Position numbers and translations under genes: made by a program
Part shown: positions 44,101-56,374 of the stretch, piece after piece
Numbering within the stretch: position 1 is the first letter of the stretch
How the letters are laid out: each line of letters starts with the position of its first letter
DNA from: Mesostigma viride
Lineage: Eukaryota; Streptophyta; Mesostigmatophyceae; Mesostigmatales; Mesostigmataceae
Assembly (NCBI GenBank): GCA_009746045.1
Contig: RPFO01000213.1
Location: 3,096,837 to 3,156,836 of the forward strand
Direction: 5' to 3'
DNA: 60,000 nucleotides
The notes under the pieces: model-generated
Database searches by the model: none
Seen by the model: only the letters and a program-made list of their open reading frames with translations
Told to the model about the DNA's origin: nothing

Positions 44101-47100
44101 TACTTTTGCTTCCTGTTCTGGAATACGTACTTGTGATGTGCCTTGCTTCCTGTTCTGGAATACGTACTTGTGATGTGCCTTGCTTCCTGTTCTGGAATAC
44201 GTACTTGTGATGTGCCTTGCTTCCTGTTCTGGAATACGTACTTGTGATGTGCATGGTCGCGCTGTGCACATACTTGACTTGCGCATGTTCGCGGATGGCC
44301 GCCCCGTCTCGGCCGCCCGCATGCGTTTACGCAACCATTCGCTCATACGCCAATTCCTTGGACCACCATTCCTTCGCTGCAGTTAACGCGTACCTTTCCT
44401 TCATTGCAGTAAACTACAACACACATGACCGCTTCTTTACTGTCATGCGAGCAGCCTGAAAAGAACATGTTGCCATGCGGTGGTTTATGCTAGCCCACAG
44501 GCTGCGTCTGCTGACAAAGCTGTCAGCAACATGACTGCATATCTCGTTTCGGCATCCTTGCGTTAGTAACTTCGCAATGGTCTCGCTACTAAAGATTACT
44601 AAACGTTTGCGTAGTTTAGCTATAGTGGCACCACTATGACGATACTAGTTTCCTAGTCGTGAGGCTGTCATATGGCAGAATAGCCCCTCCTAGCGTTTAC
44701 TGCGATAAAGGAGCTCAATCAACCCTCTTTCCCCCCTTTAACTGGAGCTCGATGTCCAAATAGGTCCTGTTCCCGCAGAAAAAGCAACCATTGCCCTGAA
44801 CTGGCGCTTTCTCTTACCCAATCCACGCTGATGCTCACGCCTCGCCATGGCGCCACCCGCCCACCGGCCAACCTGCACACCTGCACACCCGCGCACCTGC
44901 TCCCCCTTCCCCAGGAGGTGCTTGCGCTGGTCTTCTTGTCGGAGCTTCTCAAGTTGAACCACGATCCGACACCGTGGGAGCTGGTCGCCCCCGTCCTTTC
45001 CTCGTTGGCCTACATGCTTGTACTGGGCGCGGCCGCGCTGTTCTTAGTGCCCAATCTGCTCCAAAAGCACGTGCTGCCTCGCATCAGCGGCCCCCACATA
45101 GCGGCCAAGAACACGGAGTACATGGTTCTGGCGGCGATGCTGGCGATTGCGATGGGGTTGATTACAGTGACCTACGTGAGTATATAGTAGAAAGGATGAC
45201 ATAGGCAATATGGGCATGGTCACCGTGGCCAACGCGTGTAGTAAGCAGGGAGATGTTTTTCAAGTGGGTAGCAAGAATGATCATAAAGAATGAACATGTT
45301 TGTGTTGTATGGTGACCATGGGCACCATGACCATGACCTCGCTGGGTGCATGCACAAGCATTAGTTGGGTTTGTGTGCGACACACTCTGGATTATGGCAG
45401 CACATGCGACCACGGTAACATGACACGATAGTGTCGGATGGCAGTGTCGGATGATGGCATAAGGCCAGCGCAGTTGCGAGCTGTTGGGCGAGTTGCTGGG
45501 ATGACCGACGTGGCGAATGCCCGTCTAGGGGGGATGATTCTTGTGGACCGCATGGGTCTTGACCTGGTGCAAGTGGCGTACGATCGCATCGGTGCCATGC
45601 GGTGGTGTGGGCCTTGACCGGATGCAAGCGGCGTACAATCGCATCGGTTCCATGCGGTGGTGTCCGGTCGGTGCGACACAAGAAACAAACCTGACACCCG
45701 ACACAGGTAGCCGCGGTGCCATGCGGTGGTGTACGGTACTGCAGGCGCCCTCCTGCAGGCACTGGCTGCTATTCACATTTAGAGGGGTACAGACACGCCT
45801 CTCGGTCTAGATGCCATAGTTGCTTTGGTGTCATATGCGCCATCCCATGCAACATTTCGGCAAGGGCGTTGCCTTGCAAAGCTCTAGCATGGAACCTACT
45901 GGTCACCATACTGGTCACTATATTGGTTGGGTGGTTGCCTTGCAAGGCCGTAGTGTCACTACACCAGTATCTCACTGCCACCATGCCGCCACCATGCCGC
46001 CACCATATGCCGCCACCATGCCGCCACCATATGCCGCCACCACGCCGCCACCATGCCGCCATGCACCACGCCGCCGTCCCCAGGTGGCATGTGGCAGTAC
46101 TCGGGCAGCAACTACTGGTGACGGGCGCATACTGCTGACATGCTCCATGCCACTTTTCTGCCACCCATCATACCGTTGCGTGTGTGCTGTGCGCCAGTAC
46201 TCGCGCAGCAGCTATGTGATGGGCGCGTTCCTCGCGGGCCTGTTCTTCTGCACGGTTCCATACGTGGAACGCGCCTGGGCGTCGCAAGTCAAGCGCTACC
46301 AGCACTGGCTGCTGCGGCTCTTCTTTGCGTGCACGGTTGGCTTCAGCGTGCCACTGCGGACGTTATGGTATGTGTCCATGCAACACAGTCCCTACGCACG
46401 TTCATTGTGGGATGCGGACCCTGTGGGAGCTGTCTCCTTGTCTCCTTGTCTCCTTATCTCCTTGTCTCCTTGTCTCCTTGTCTCCTTGTCTCCTTGTCTC
46501 CTTGTCTCCTTGTCTCCTTGTCTCCTTGTCTCCTTGTCTCCCTGTCTCCTTGTCTCCTTGTCTCCTTGTCTCCTTGTCTCCTTGTCTCCTTGTCTCCTTG
46601 TCTCCTGGTCTAGTTGTCTAGTTGACTATTTTTATGCTAAAAGCTGCAGAAAGCTGCAAAAAGCTGCAAAAAGCCGCAAAAAGCTGCAAAAAGCTGCAAA
46701 AAGCTGCAAAAAGCCGCAAAAAGCTGCAAAAAGCTGCAAAAAGCTGCAAAAAGCTGCAAAAAGCTGCAAAAAGCTGCAAAAAGCTGCAAAAAGCTGCAAA
46801 AAGCTGCAAAAAGCTGCAAAAAGCTGCAAAAGTTGTATACTCCAAGCTGCGCACTGTCATTTTTCCGTCATCGTGCCACTGCGGGCACTCTGGTGCAAGT
46901 TTGCTGTGCTTTGCATGCGCCGCACTGCACTGCACCTTGTGCTTTCAACGCAATCATTTGCACAGTTTTGCATGCGTCTAACTGTGCTTCTGGGAAGCTC
47001 TCATGTGTTGGCTGCCCATGCCAGCGCGCGGCGAGTTTGCTACGCACTTTGTGGTATGACGTTTTCTGCATCGCATCACACTTGCTGCCCGTTCAATACT

Positions 47101-50100
47101 TGCAAAGGAGTGTGGCAATGCTACTGTCAAGAAACAGAGGGGGCCGCAAGTCAGCTGCTTCCACTCCGGCACCTGATCATGCCTGACCCAGCTAGCCATC
47201 ACTTGTTTGGTCGGGACTAAGGGACATGGTCCAACTGGGGTGCATGCAGGGACATGGTCCATAGAAGCTTGGCATGCCGTGTCACTCTCACACCCAGGCC
47301 TACTTGCTTGCCTGCTCCGTTGCCGGGCATCCATACACCTGTGCATGTGGTGCTGGACGAAGGAAGAACTAACTGTCAGGTGCATCCAAGCTCTCCTAAG
47401 ATGATGTTGTTTGCGCCAACCCACCGTTTGCGTGCCTATCTCTCGTATCCCACAGGACGGGGGACGTGCTCGGCCTCGGGTTTGCGCTTCTGTTGGCGCT
47501 GCTGGGGAAGGTGGCGTCCGGGTTTGTCTGCCGGTACGTTGAGTCCTAGATAGCAGCAAACTTGATCTGCAACTTGCTACAGCAGTTGTATCAAGTAGCA
47601 GTCATATAACTTGATGTAGTAGTTAAGCATCAACGTCAACGATAATCAAGTGCCGGATACCAGACAAACGCTTTACCTTACTAGCGACGAAGCTGACATC
47701 CGTGCGTAAGTGTGCCTTCCCATGTGTGAGGCTGGCTCCTGCCAGGTCTGGGCTCCTTAAAGAAACATGGTTTTCCAGTCTGATGTTTCTCGCCCTTTTT
47801 ACCTTGGAACGGATATCCTCTCATCAGAAAAGGAATTAGAAATTTCATTATACCCTGTTCGTTCGTATCTTCGCAATGGTGCACGCTTGCGTCGCCGTGC
47901 TGCCCCGTGTCCCTCATCGATGCAGCTTTCTAAACATCTCAGCTTTGCACACCGCACCGTTCCGTCTGTGTCGATACAGCTTTCTATACATCTCAGCTTT
48001 GCACACCGCACCGTTCCGTCTGTGTCGATACAGCTTCCTAAACATCTCAGCTTTGCATGCCGCACCGTTCCGTCTGTGTCGATACAGCTTTCTATACATC
48101 TCAGCTTTGCACACCGCACCGTTCCGTCTGTGTAGATACAGCTTCCTAAACATTTCAGCTTTGCATGCCGCACCGTTCCGTCTGTTAGCCGCGTACACAC
48201 ATACGCGCTAATGCACCCGAACTTCATTTCTAATTCATACACTTGGCCCCCTAGCCTAGGGAAGAGTAACTTCAATTCAATTCAGTTCAGTTCAGTTCAG
48301 CTCAGCTCAGTTCAGTTCAGCTCAGCTCAGTTCAGTTCAGTTCAGTTCAGTTCAGTTCAGTTCAGTTCAGTTCAGTTCAGTTCAGTTCAGTTCAGTTCAG
48401 TTCAGTTCAGTTCAGTTCAGTTCAGTTCAGTTCAGTTCAGTTCAGTTCAGTTCAGTTCAGTTCAGTTCAGTTCAGTTCAGTTCAGTTCAGTTCAAATCAG
48501 TTCAGTTCAGTTCAGTTCAGTTCAGTTCAGTTCAGTTCAGTTCAGTTCAGTTCAGTTCAGCTCAGAACAAAGCCGTTCCGAATAACCGTGTCCTGTGCCG
48601 GATGAGACTGTGGTGCTGCCTGCTAGGTCTTGTGGACTCTCTTCCCTCCTCGTACTTGCATCCGTCCCATCCGGCGGAGCCTTGAGCAAAACTCCTGCAC
48701 TCCACATCGTTTCTGCTGCATGCTCCCGACACGACTGTGCCTCTTACCTGGCTGCATCCCCCGCAACCCCCCACTCCCCACCCCCCGCCCTTGCACCCGG
48801 CACCCTGGCAGGCTGTCCTGGGAGGAGAACATCGTGCTGGGCCTCGCGATGAGCTCGTGGGGCGAGTTCGCGTTCATCATCGCGGTGTCCACGCGGCTGG
48901 GGGGCGTGATCTCGCAGGACACCTTCTCCAGCCTGGTGCTGGCCGTGCTGGTGTCGGCGGTGGTGGGCCCGCTCGTGTTTGATGCGGGCATCGCGCACGT
49001 GCGGCGCCGGACGGACGCCATCACACACGCTGAGATCGGGGCGCTGGGCGGCCAGGTCCGCTTCTATCACATGCGCGTACGGTGCCGCAATCACTGGGGC
49101 GTGATTGCGAGTCTTCAGGTGGGTGGCGATGGGAACAAATGGTGCATTTTCAGCTTCAGCAGTGGTGACTGGGGGGGGGGCATGGAGCATCATAGTTGGT
49201 TGATTGAATATTGCGTATGGGGGATGGAATATAATTGATAGTTTGCATCCATTAGGGCACCATGTGGTCCCGTGGATCGACCTCGTGTCGACATGGCGTG
49301 TACTGGTATCCGACGTGTGCTGTTATTTGCGGAAGTCTGCGGAAAAGATCAGCCGCATTGGTGGAAGGGGTGCCGAGGAGAAGTTTTATGTCGCTTCACT
49401 GCCTTTGGAGCTTGTTCTGGCCGAAAGCCTGACCCGCTGCGACGTTGGGGGAAGTAGGAAGATTTCCATTTGTTGTTGGCATGTCACAATCATGTAGCGG
49501 ATTTCCTGGCCAGTTGGTTCCTCATGCCTGCGTGGCTACGTATTGAAATATTCTCAGGCTGGTTGGTTTGGAGGGAGGAATAAACTAGAATCCTGTGTTC
49601 GCGGGAGGCGATGAAGCGCATGTTGATGACACGCGTTCCTGATGGCGGTAGGGATAGATCTAGACTATACCCATAGTGCTTCTTGCGTGCGCAGGAGGCG
49701 AGGAAGCAGTTGACGACGACACACTTCCCTGGTGGGTGCGGGCTGTACTGGATATTTTGCTGGAATCCTTGTTGCATCCGCAGGACGCGATGAAGCGCGC
49801 CAACTTCAAACCGATCGACTTCCGCGTGGACGCGGTGGAGGATGGCTCCCTCATGGCGGTGGAGATATTCATGGTGGACATGCAGGACAGCAAGCGCGCG
49901 CCAAAGTAAGGAAACGGTAGAGACAGATTGGTTGTCACAAGAAGCACGCTAATTGGCAGTATGGAGATCTATATTCATGGTGGACGTGCAGGACAGCATG
50001 CACAAGACGTTTGAACGAATATCATAGAGACGGGCGTTGCAATCGACACCATATGTACCTAGCACGCATCGTAGGGTGTCATGGCAGGCGTGCGATGATA

Positions 50101-53100
50101 TTCGGTTTCTCTTGGGAAGTAGCGTAGCCAGCAAGTCATGTTGCGCTGTAGAATGTTTTTTTTAGAGGACAGATATGTGTCGTTCGGACACGGTTTTTAG
50201 ACGGTTCTCCAGAGTATAAATCTCAAAGCAGATCATTCTGTGCGTGGCACATGTTGCGCGAAGGTTCCGAGCGTGGCACGTGTCGTGGGATGGTTCAGAG
50301 CGTGGCACGTGTTGCGGGATGGTTCCGAGCGCTGCAGGATGGTCCATGTATGTAAGACATGATGTAAGACAGCACGTCCGTGCGTGCCATGCTGTAGCAT
50401 TGATGACTGATGGCTGCCATGCTGCAGTTGTGTCTTCAGTGCAACAATATTAGCAATCATATTATAGTGGTAGTAATAATTGTCATGGCATTCCTCCTCG
50501 GCCCTGGCTGCCAGCTCGCTGCCCTTGTGGATGTGCTCAGGGGCGTCAGGGGTCTCATTTGCTGTGTGTCCTAGAGCCCAGTGGCCGGAAGCTAGTTAAG
50601 CATTGAGCATTCGCCGTGCGTCGCTCTGCATCCTGTTCACCCAGTTCCTTGATAAGAGCTCGTCATTGTATTCCTTGATAAAAGCTTGTTATTCTAATCC
50701 TTGATAAGAGCTCGTTATTTTATTCCTTGATAAGAGCTCGTAATTTTATTCCTTGATAAGAGCTCGTAATTTTATTCCTTGATAAGAGCTCGTAATTTTA
50801 TTCCTTGATAAGAGCTCGTTATTCTATTCCTTGATAAGAGCTCGTTATATTATTCCTTGATAAGAGCTCGTAATTTGATTCCTTGATAAGAGCTCGTTAT
50901 TCTATTCCTTGATAAGAGCTCCTTATATTATTCCTTGATAAGAGTTTGTTATTCAATTCCTTGATAAGAGCTTGTTATTCTAGAGCTCATTATCGTAACC
51001 TTTGTGAAAGAGATCATGGGAACTGCTGTTCACATGGGCTTTTGGACGTGTGACGGATGCGTGCAGGATCAAGGAGAAGGCGACTAGCAAATAAACATCT
51101 TCAAACAAGCCCATCCTCATGTTGCCACAATCCTATCTCCCTTGGTTGAACAATCCCCGGGTGGCAGGTCCCGGCGGCGACGCGACCTGCCAGGCAAGGT
51201 GCGCCCCCCGCCCCCCGGCGCCAAGCAGCGGCTGGAGCAACTGCGAGAAGACATCACCAAAGAGCTGGTGGGGACGCCCCACCTGCACGTGCACCTGGCC
51301 GAAGGGGGTGGCCTGCGGACCGACGTGGGGGTGGAGATCGAACAGTTTCAGCCGGGCCAGTTCCAAGAGGTGGGCAAGTGCACATCATGGGTACTTTATG
51401 TATTCTAGATGGCAAGCATACTGTACGGGAGCTTTGTGTATCTGTGTGGTCCGTGTGCTGACAGGGGGCAAGTGCACTACACGGGTGCTTTATGTATTCT
51501 AGATGGCAAGCACACTGTACGGGAGCTTTGTGGTTCGATGTGGTCCATGTGCTGACAAATGTTGGAGATGGAGAGGTGTAGCCGGGCCAGTCCCAGGTGG
51601 TGGGAAACTTTGTGGTTGCGGGGGTGCTCGAGTGCAGCCTTTGATGCGTGCAAGATGAGGTCTGTCGGGTGCAGCCTTTGATGCGTGCAAGATGAGGTCT
51701 GTCGGGCGCAGCCTTTGAAAACCCAGCGCTCCTCACAGCAAACCTTACCATGCCAGTTAATGAGTTCATAGTCAGGCATTCAGGTCCAATCATCTCCTTA
51801 ATGTTGCATCCATGGCATGTCCGTTCACCTGCTATACCGCACGCATTATCGCTGGCCACCCCCCCCCCCTGCAGGTGGTGGAGCAGAAGATTCAGGCGGC
51901 CATGTCGGAAGGCCCAGGCAGCTCTCAGGGGGGCGTGTGGCGGCACGCCGACGACCCGGCGTGGACCGCGTGGCGCAAGCAGGCGACGGAGCGGTTGGAG
52001 CGGCTGCACGAGGCGATGCGGCAGCGGGAGTTGCGCGCTGCGGCCGAGGCGGGGGAGGTCGTCATGGCGGACGGGGAGGGCCAGGTATTATGATGCTGCT
52101 AGTGGAGTAGGGCTAGGGCGAGATATTTAACTACTGCCGGGGGGCCAGGGAGGGCAAGGTAGTTCTGTGGGGGAAGGGGTGTGCTGAGAGGGCAAGAATG
52201 GATTAGTGCACCTTGGTCAGTAGTGTACACAAGTTGTAGCGCCTCGTGTGGAGCAGTAATAATCAATGTTGTTTTACTTGTTACCATGGCATCTGTCCAT
52301 GCATCAAGCAGGCCCGTTGGTTCTCCTGCTGTGCGTACCTTGGCTGCACGCCATGCTTAGAAGCACCATGATTACGCCCACACATGCGTGCTTATACTGC
52401 ATATTCCTCTGCTTCGTGTCTATGTGCCATCTTTCAAAACCTTGCTGTCCATTGCAGGGCGGTCCCGCGGGCCCCTTCCTGGGCGCGTCCAGCGAGATCA
52501 CGGTCTCCGGTGCTGCTGGCGCGCGCCTCGCCGACGAGGTCCGCGCGGCCATGCGCAAGAGCATGCACGGGGTGACGGATGTGGACCTAATCAGCCTTGA
52601 CCTGGAGCAGCAGCTAGAGGAGCATCTGAGGGAAGGAGGGATGATGCAGTCACTGCGGCGTGCAGGACATGATGGCGGACCGAGAGGGGTTGAGGACGGA
52701 GGAGAATATGGTGGGGGGGGCCACTCGTGGGGGGTCACGGAAGGCAAGGCGTTCTTGGCCAAGCTCAAGAAAGGGATGGGCGGGGGAGGGAAGGCGAAGG
52801 GAGATGAAGAGATTCGGGGTCCCGCCTTCTTGCGGAGTGTGTTCCCTGCCGAGGGAGGCAAAGGGGGGGTTAGAGCCCCTGGCAGCGGTGCACCCAAGCT
52901 GCAGGCGATTTTCAGCATGGCGTACTCTCCAGCGGATGCGGACACTGCTGGTCTAGACAAGGGGACTTTTGTGGGTGCGGAGACGGAGACTGTTGTGGGT
53001 GCGGACAGGAAGGTTGCGGTGGCGGATCAGATCATTGCTGGGTCGGTCACGGGTGAGGGCAAGGAGGGCAAGGAGGGCAAGGAGGGCAAGGAGGGCAAGG

Positions 53101-54362
53101 AGGCTGCTACCGGGGACAAGGAAACGGTCAATGGCGCGGCAGCAGGGGACGTGCTGCGTACGGCAGTAGATACTGCCGCCGCGGGTCTCAAGGCAGTGGC
53201 CATGACACTTGTAAAACCGGTCGCGAAAGCCATCCGACCTGACAGGGAGCCAGAGATCCCAGAGCCATTGACGCCCATATCCTCTTTGTTCCAGGATAAT
53301 GCCGTCGCGCTGCACCTCCCTACAATGGGTGCGGTCGCAAATGGGCGCGTCGCTCTGGCCGAGGTGTCCCACCCGGTGCTGGTGACGCCAGGTGGCGACA
53401 CCGGGGCCACCCAGGGGGGCCCAGCGGACCTGTTGAGAGACCTCGAGAAAGAGGGCGACTGGATGAGCCGGGTTGCTGCCGGGCACGGGGATAGCAGTGA
53501 GGAGGGGGCTGCGGCGGTGGTGGCGGAGGCAATCGGAGTCAAGGGCGGGCTGGGCAGTGGGGTCCCTGGGGCAGGTTCTGTGGTGCAGGATCTGGCGAGG
53601 TCATCGGATGCGGAAGCTTCCGTTGTGGATGTACAAGGTGGGTCATGGCTGCTATGCCTAGCTTTAGCTGCTTGCGATTTCGTAGTAGCTTACTACTTTG
53701 TAACTGCTTGTGATTCGAAGTTTGAAGTTTTTCTTGACTTGCATGAGAATGAATTTCGTCCTCTAGATAGTATTTGTCCAGGGTGACCTGAACAAGCACG
53801 TATGCAGTCTGCTAGCTGTCGTTGTAGGTTTACATTTAGGTTTAATCGCACTGGCGTGGCGGTTGTTCTGATTAAACCCTTCGTTGTAACGCCATGCATT
53901 GATGTGGTGTGCATCGTCACTCTATGAATTCCCTCCGTCACGTACTTGTCAGTGGCAACAAGTGAAGGCAAGTCGGCAGCCGTGGCGGCGACAGCAGCAA
54001 AGGTCTTGGCTGGCGTCACATTCACTCAGAGCCTCGCCGAGACGGTGGACCTTGGGGTGGGGCAGTTGAGGCCGTTGGATGAGCACTCAACAAATGCTGC
54101 CATGCATCCGGCTCAGCCAACTTGGATAGGCCACAATGTCTCTTCAAATGAGCCCGGCGGCGGCAGCATTACGAGCAGCAGAAGTACCATAAGTACTGCT
54201 GCCCATCCTCTGTCAGGGTTGCCCCGGGTTCCATCGAGGGTTTGGAAGAAGGACGAGCCGGGGATGTCTATCACGACGACCTCGGGGGCAGGTGCGCTAG
54301 CGATGGCCAAGGAACTCAGACATGCGCTGAGGCGGCAGGACACCAAGGATTTTGATGATTAG
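41109..54362 (+). CDS. CPA2-family cation/proton antiporter (KEA/Kef-like), 12 exons, 1,177 aa
   Basis: Exons: 41109-41250, 43085-43372, 43772-43935, 44915-45175, 46198-46367, 47456-47533, 48812-49118, 49784-49905, 51168-51369, 51875-52084, 52458-53637, 53953-54362. Every junction is GT-AG, and the lengths sum to 1,178 codons. Residues 1-29 are a signal peptide or first helix (LLLFAFILG, then ADA). Residues about 48-440 form the membrane exchanger domain: GVPSLVGEIIIGSVLGPP, ELGFLLTAMEAGLEID, AAALSPSSLA, VMGAFLAGLFF, and WGEFAFIIA. The ion-site motif reads AIQEVLAL where Kef/KEA proteins have FQD. Residues about 450-520 look like an ACT-type regulatory fold (VRFYHMRVRCRNHWGVI, then IDFRVDAVEDGSLMAVEIFM). 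The rest is a long charged, low-complexity tail with five GKE repeats (53059-53103). Likely exchange is K+ or Na+ for H+ across an endomembrane or the plasma membrane; which one is not shown. Confidence 0.88.
43719..43771 (+). repeat. CCACCG/CCACCA microsatellite running into the exon 3 acceptor
   Basis: The repeat ends at the CAG acceptor at 43771 and serves as the polypyrimidine tract of exon 3. Confidence 0.9.
44107..44254 (+). repeat. 37-bp minisatellite, 4 copies, intron 3
   Basis: Units start at 44107, 44144, 44181 and 44218 with tgcttcctgttctggaatac and are almost identical. Confidence 0.95.
45540..46075 (+). repeat. Minisatellites in intron 4
   Basis: Units with gcatcggt(g/t)ccatgcggtgg and gtgtggg/gtgtccg recur at 45586, 45643 and about 45715. 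A CCACCATGCCG repeat follows at 45975-46070, just before an echo of exon 5. Confidence 0.8.
46093..46128 (+). pseudogene. Echo of the exon 5 acceptor and 5' edge
   Basis: ggcagtactcgggcagcaac followed by tactggtgacgggcgc repeats the junction at 46193-46227 (gccag|tactcgcgcagcag...gatgggcgc) 100 bp upstream, with a frame-breaking change. Confidence 0.8.
46434..46830 (+). repeat. Two microsatellites in intron 5: (TCTCCTTG)n then (AAAAAGCTGC)n
   Basis: The 8-bp unit fills 46434-46612 and the 10-bp unit 46641-46830. They follow the exon 5 donor closely. Confidence 0.95.
47925..48188 (+). repeat. 54-bp minisatellite, ~5 copies, intron 6
   Basis: Units contain catctcagctttgca and ccgcaccgttccgtctgtgt. 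The period is a multiple of three, so frames stay open on both strands. Confidence 0.95.
48271..48566 (+). repeat. (AGTTC)n pentanucleotide, intron 6
   Basis: Nearly perfect CAGTT repeats over about 290 bp with a few CAGCT and one CAAAT interruption. Confidence 0.95.
49598..49722 (+). pseudogene. Two echoes of the exon 8 acceptor and 5' edge in intron 7
   Basis: ggaggcgatgaagcgcatgt near 49603 and gcgcaggaggcgaggaagca near 49688 resemble the real junction at 49781-49800 (ccgcag|gacgcgatgaagcg), including sequence upstream of the acceptor. Confidence 0.75.
49958..49999 (+). pseudogene. Echo of the exon 8 3' edge in intron 8
   Basis: atattcatggtggacgtgca then ggacagcatgc repeats the end of exon 8 (49865-49895) with two substitutions, about 100 bp downstream. 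Confidence 0.8.
50638..50985 (+). repeat. 26-bp minisatellite, ~13 copies, intron 8
   Basis: Units ttccttgataagagctcgtt plus attcta, with small substitutions. Confidence 0.95.
51370..51720 (+). repeat. Duplication next to the exon 9 donor, plus a 36-bp repeat
   Basis: About 95 bp beginning just after the exon 9 donor (gggcaagtgca... actttatgtattctagatgg) are repeated from 51466. A second repeat, gcgtgcaagatgaggtctgt, recurs at 51645-51720. Confidence 0.85.
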
Positions 54363-56374
54363 ACAGTCATCGGATGTCTGGAGACATGTGTCGGTAGTGT
54401 ACAACAGGCAAACAGAATTATTAGTAGTATATGTACAAATATGTACAAATTGATGGACTAAGGCCCATATCACAAGTCTGTCTACTAATGTGCATGTACG
54501 TATACTGGTGCATGGTATCAATTTAGCTCCTCCCTGGGAACGTTAACCGGTGATTGTCCATAATGCAAACCTGTATCACAGCTGATTGAGGCGCTCGAAA
54601 CCAAGGCACACAGTAATCCACACACCTTCAGCGACATCTACACCAGAACCAGGCACCTCTCTCAATGCAAGAAGCTAGAGCTCACTTCCACTGCCCACTG
54701 GTCATATGATGATGACCAGACGCATACGCAGGCCTCCTCAGCAGCTTGAGCATGGACACTGCGCGAAGCAGTACGTGGCCTGATGTACTCCATCCGGCAC
54801 TTGCAATATATATCTTGACCTAAAAAACAAGAATCAGCTCAATTAAGGTCTACTCTCTTGTGGCACTATCCTTCTGGGACTATTCGTACTAGCTCTGTGC
54901 CGCGCCCCGGCATGATTGACAAGGAGAAATGGGCTGCGGCCATTTGCGATAACGAGCACCTTACTGAGGCCGGGGGCTGCATGCCCCGCCTGCTTTCTCC
55001 CCGCACCCCGCGGGCCCCGTGGCCCATTGCACTAGCCAGGGTAGAAGCCCGCAGTTGGAGGTTAGCTAGCCCTGAGGATAGCTAGCCGCTACACTGCCGC
55101 CTAGCTAGCGTCTGCCATTAGTCTAGGCCGTGGTGGAGGGCTTCCACAGCTGGTTGTTGAGGATCAGGTTCCCACGTACCCATTGGCTAATATTATTAAT
55201 TTATACACGTAGACTGCGTCACGTGAGCATGCAAGTCCTTAGTGGGACGGAAATGGGATGCATCTGCATGGAAGGGAACTTCCAAGTGATACAGCTTGAA
55301 TACGCACGGATGCTAGGAAAGCTGCGCATATGCGTGTTGTCCATGGCCGACTCAGTGACGGCGCACCGCGCGGCCCATGCATGCAAACTAGCTTACATTC
55401 ATAGCTAGCTGTAGCAGACAGTTAAATAAGAGCAGCTCTGATGGACTTTCTAGCTTGCAATCATAAATAGTGTTTTTTTTAGTGGCGTTTTGCCGCCAAT
55501 TGTGGCGGTGTGGCACCAAATTTGGTGATTTGTGGCGGTACAACACCCTTTGGCAATTAAGGGGGTCCATACGCCACAATTTGGCGGTGCTGTTCTACTT
55601 TCTCGTTGCCATTCGCCACAGAGTGGCCGTGCATATAGGTCGACCCTATACTACAGCTGACGCCACGATTGGCTGTGTCAGAACACTTCTCGATCTGCCA
55701 CCATTCCGCCACAAACCGGCCGCCCTCTAGTAGAACAACAACCGACAACAACAACAACTCCCCAGCTGAAGGCCACTCTGCAGTGATCTGTTGGCACTCG
55801 GCACTGAGCACTGAGCAGGGGCCGCATAACACTCACTCGCGGTTATATTGGCCCTTGCACTATGTAGCGCCGCGCCGGTCTACTTGTAGTTTCTGCGCCG
55901 GGTGAATCACGTCGCTGCACCAAGGAGAGTTAGGCGAAAGCCCCTTGGGTGCCACGCCACACGTGGCCGTGCCGGGCCCAAGCTTTATTGGCTAAAAGCG
56001 CCACACGGTGGCCGGGCGAGTCAGCAGTTGTTCCGGCAGTTGAAAACGCCACACGTGGCTGAGTGCAAAAACCTGATCATAATAAAAGCAGGTAATCGCG
56101 TGTGCAAAGGCACCCAAATGATCGATCGAGTGCTAATTAACATTTAAAAAGTCGATACAGTAATAAAGATCGAAGACCGGCAATACATATAAAGTTGTCA
56201 ATAAATATTAATTTAATTACGTGCAGAATTATATAATGTACAAATTCAGATGGGCTTAGTATAGCGCCAGATGTATACACACGTGCCAGTGCTCTAGGCA
56301 GCAATATTTTGTATACTACATAACAATACATATATACGTCCGCACCACCAGGCAGGTGGGAAAACTAAGATAAA
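54363..56374. other. Convergent intergenic region with CGCCACAC/TGGC repeats
   Basis: No gene is convincing between the two convergent stops. From 55,480 to 56,065 there are many TGGCGG/CCGCCA inverted repeats, such as ccgccaattgtggcgg at 55491, and three related palindromes cgccacacgtggc near 55951, 56000 and 56048. The last 300 bp are AT-rich. Confidence 0.45.
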
